Below are positions 6,346 to 6,514 of a stretch of DNA of 6,514 bases, piece by piece. This DNA is from a bacterium (GTDB lineage: Bacteria; Desulfobacterota; Binatia; UBA12015). Within the stretch, counting starts at the first letter, position 1; each line of letters begins with the position of its first letter. Location: the NCBI GenBank assembly GCA_029976905.1, contig JAPOLW010000218.1:1-6514 (forward strand), written 5' to 3'. The position numbers and the translations under genes are program-made. Under the pieces are notes generated by a model. That model was not told where the DNA came from. It made no database searches and saw only the letters and a list, made by a program, of their open reading frames with translations.

Positions 6346-6514
6346 CTACACCCGCCCGCGCAGAGCCCGGATCTTGTCGAGGTAACAGGTGAGAAGGCCC
6401 TGAAAGCGGCCTTCGCGCGAAGCGAACTCCTCGAAGACCGGCATGTGATCGCGGTCGAGGGCAGCCACGAAAACCGGTCGACTCGGCCCCGGAACGTCAC
6501 CGATCTTCTTCAAG
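6346..6514 (-). CDS. C-terminal end of an unidentified protein (runs off right edge)
   Basis: On the minus strand the frame beginning at 6513 is open for 55 codons and ends with TAG at 6348-6346. The peptide contains PVFVAALDRDHMPVFEEF (13-30) and ends FQGLLTCYLDKIRALRGRV. Its mix of hydrophobic, acidic and aromatic residues and its codon choice look like real coding sequence, but I do not recognise the family and assign no function. It would be convergent with the cupin gene, with 68 bases between the stops. A plus-strand frame starting at GTG 6274, overlapping the cupin stop, is also open to the edge. Its peptide is poorer in hydrophobic residues and looks less like a folded protein. The sequence to the right of the window would settle it. 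Confidence 0.5.
   Translation of the reverse strand, partial: LKKIGDVPGPSRPVFVAALDRDHMPVFEEFASREGRFQGLLTCYLDKIRALRGRV

Overview
This is a GC-rich bacterial chromosomal window whose gene content is metabolic rather than mobile. The organism is probably Gram-negative, because the first complete gene resembles the heptose-bisphosphate phosphatase of lipopolysaccharide synthesis. I cannot fix the phylum. High-GC Proteobacteria, Myxococcota or Desulfobacterota-like lineages would all fit. I see no transposase, integrase, phage gene, tRNA, rRNA or CRISPR array, and no gene-free stretch exceeds 300 bases.

Layout: (1) 1-204, minus strand: the N-terminal part of a LOG-family nucleotide phosphoribohydrolase, running off the left edge. 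(2) 205-332: a divergent intergenic region with an alternating CG tract and a perfect 11-bp inverted repeat. (3) 333-884, plus strand: a HAD-superfamily phosphatase, best called GmhB. (4) 928-4518, minus strand: a compact operon read right to left as xylB (xylulokinase), xylA (class II xylose isomerase) and a TauE/SafE-family permease. (5) 4519-4640: a 122-base divergent intergenic region. (6) 4641-5867, plus strand: a CPA1-type cation/proton antiporter without the usual soluble C-terminal domains. (7) 5912-6277, plus strand: a small cupin protein that has lost the usual metal-binding histidines. (8) 6346-6514, probably minus strand: the C-terminal end of an unidentified protein running off the right edge.

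The coherent functional unit is xylB-xylA. It converts D-xylose to D-xylulose and then to D-xylulose 5-phosphate for the pentose phosphate pathway. All the metal and catalytic positions I could check in XylA are present, at the same numbering as in the E. coli enzyme. No xylose transporter or regulator lies in the window. The TauE/SafE permease follows xylA by only six bases, so it is probably co-transcribed, but its substrate cannot be read from the sequence. The antiporter and cupin may form a second short plus-strand unit.

I found no convincing new multi-gene system. The points most worth a second look are the permease linked to the xylose genes, the strong dyad upstream of gmhB, the histidine-less cupin and the HisB-like zinc loop of the phosphatase.
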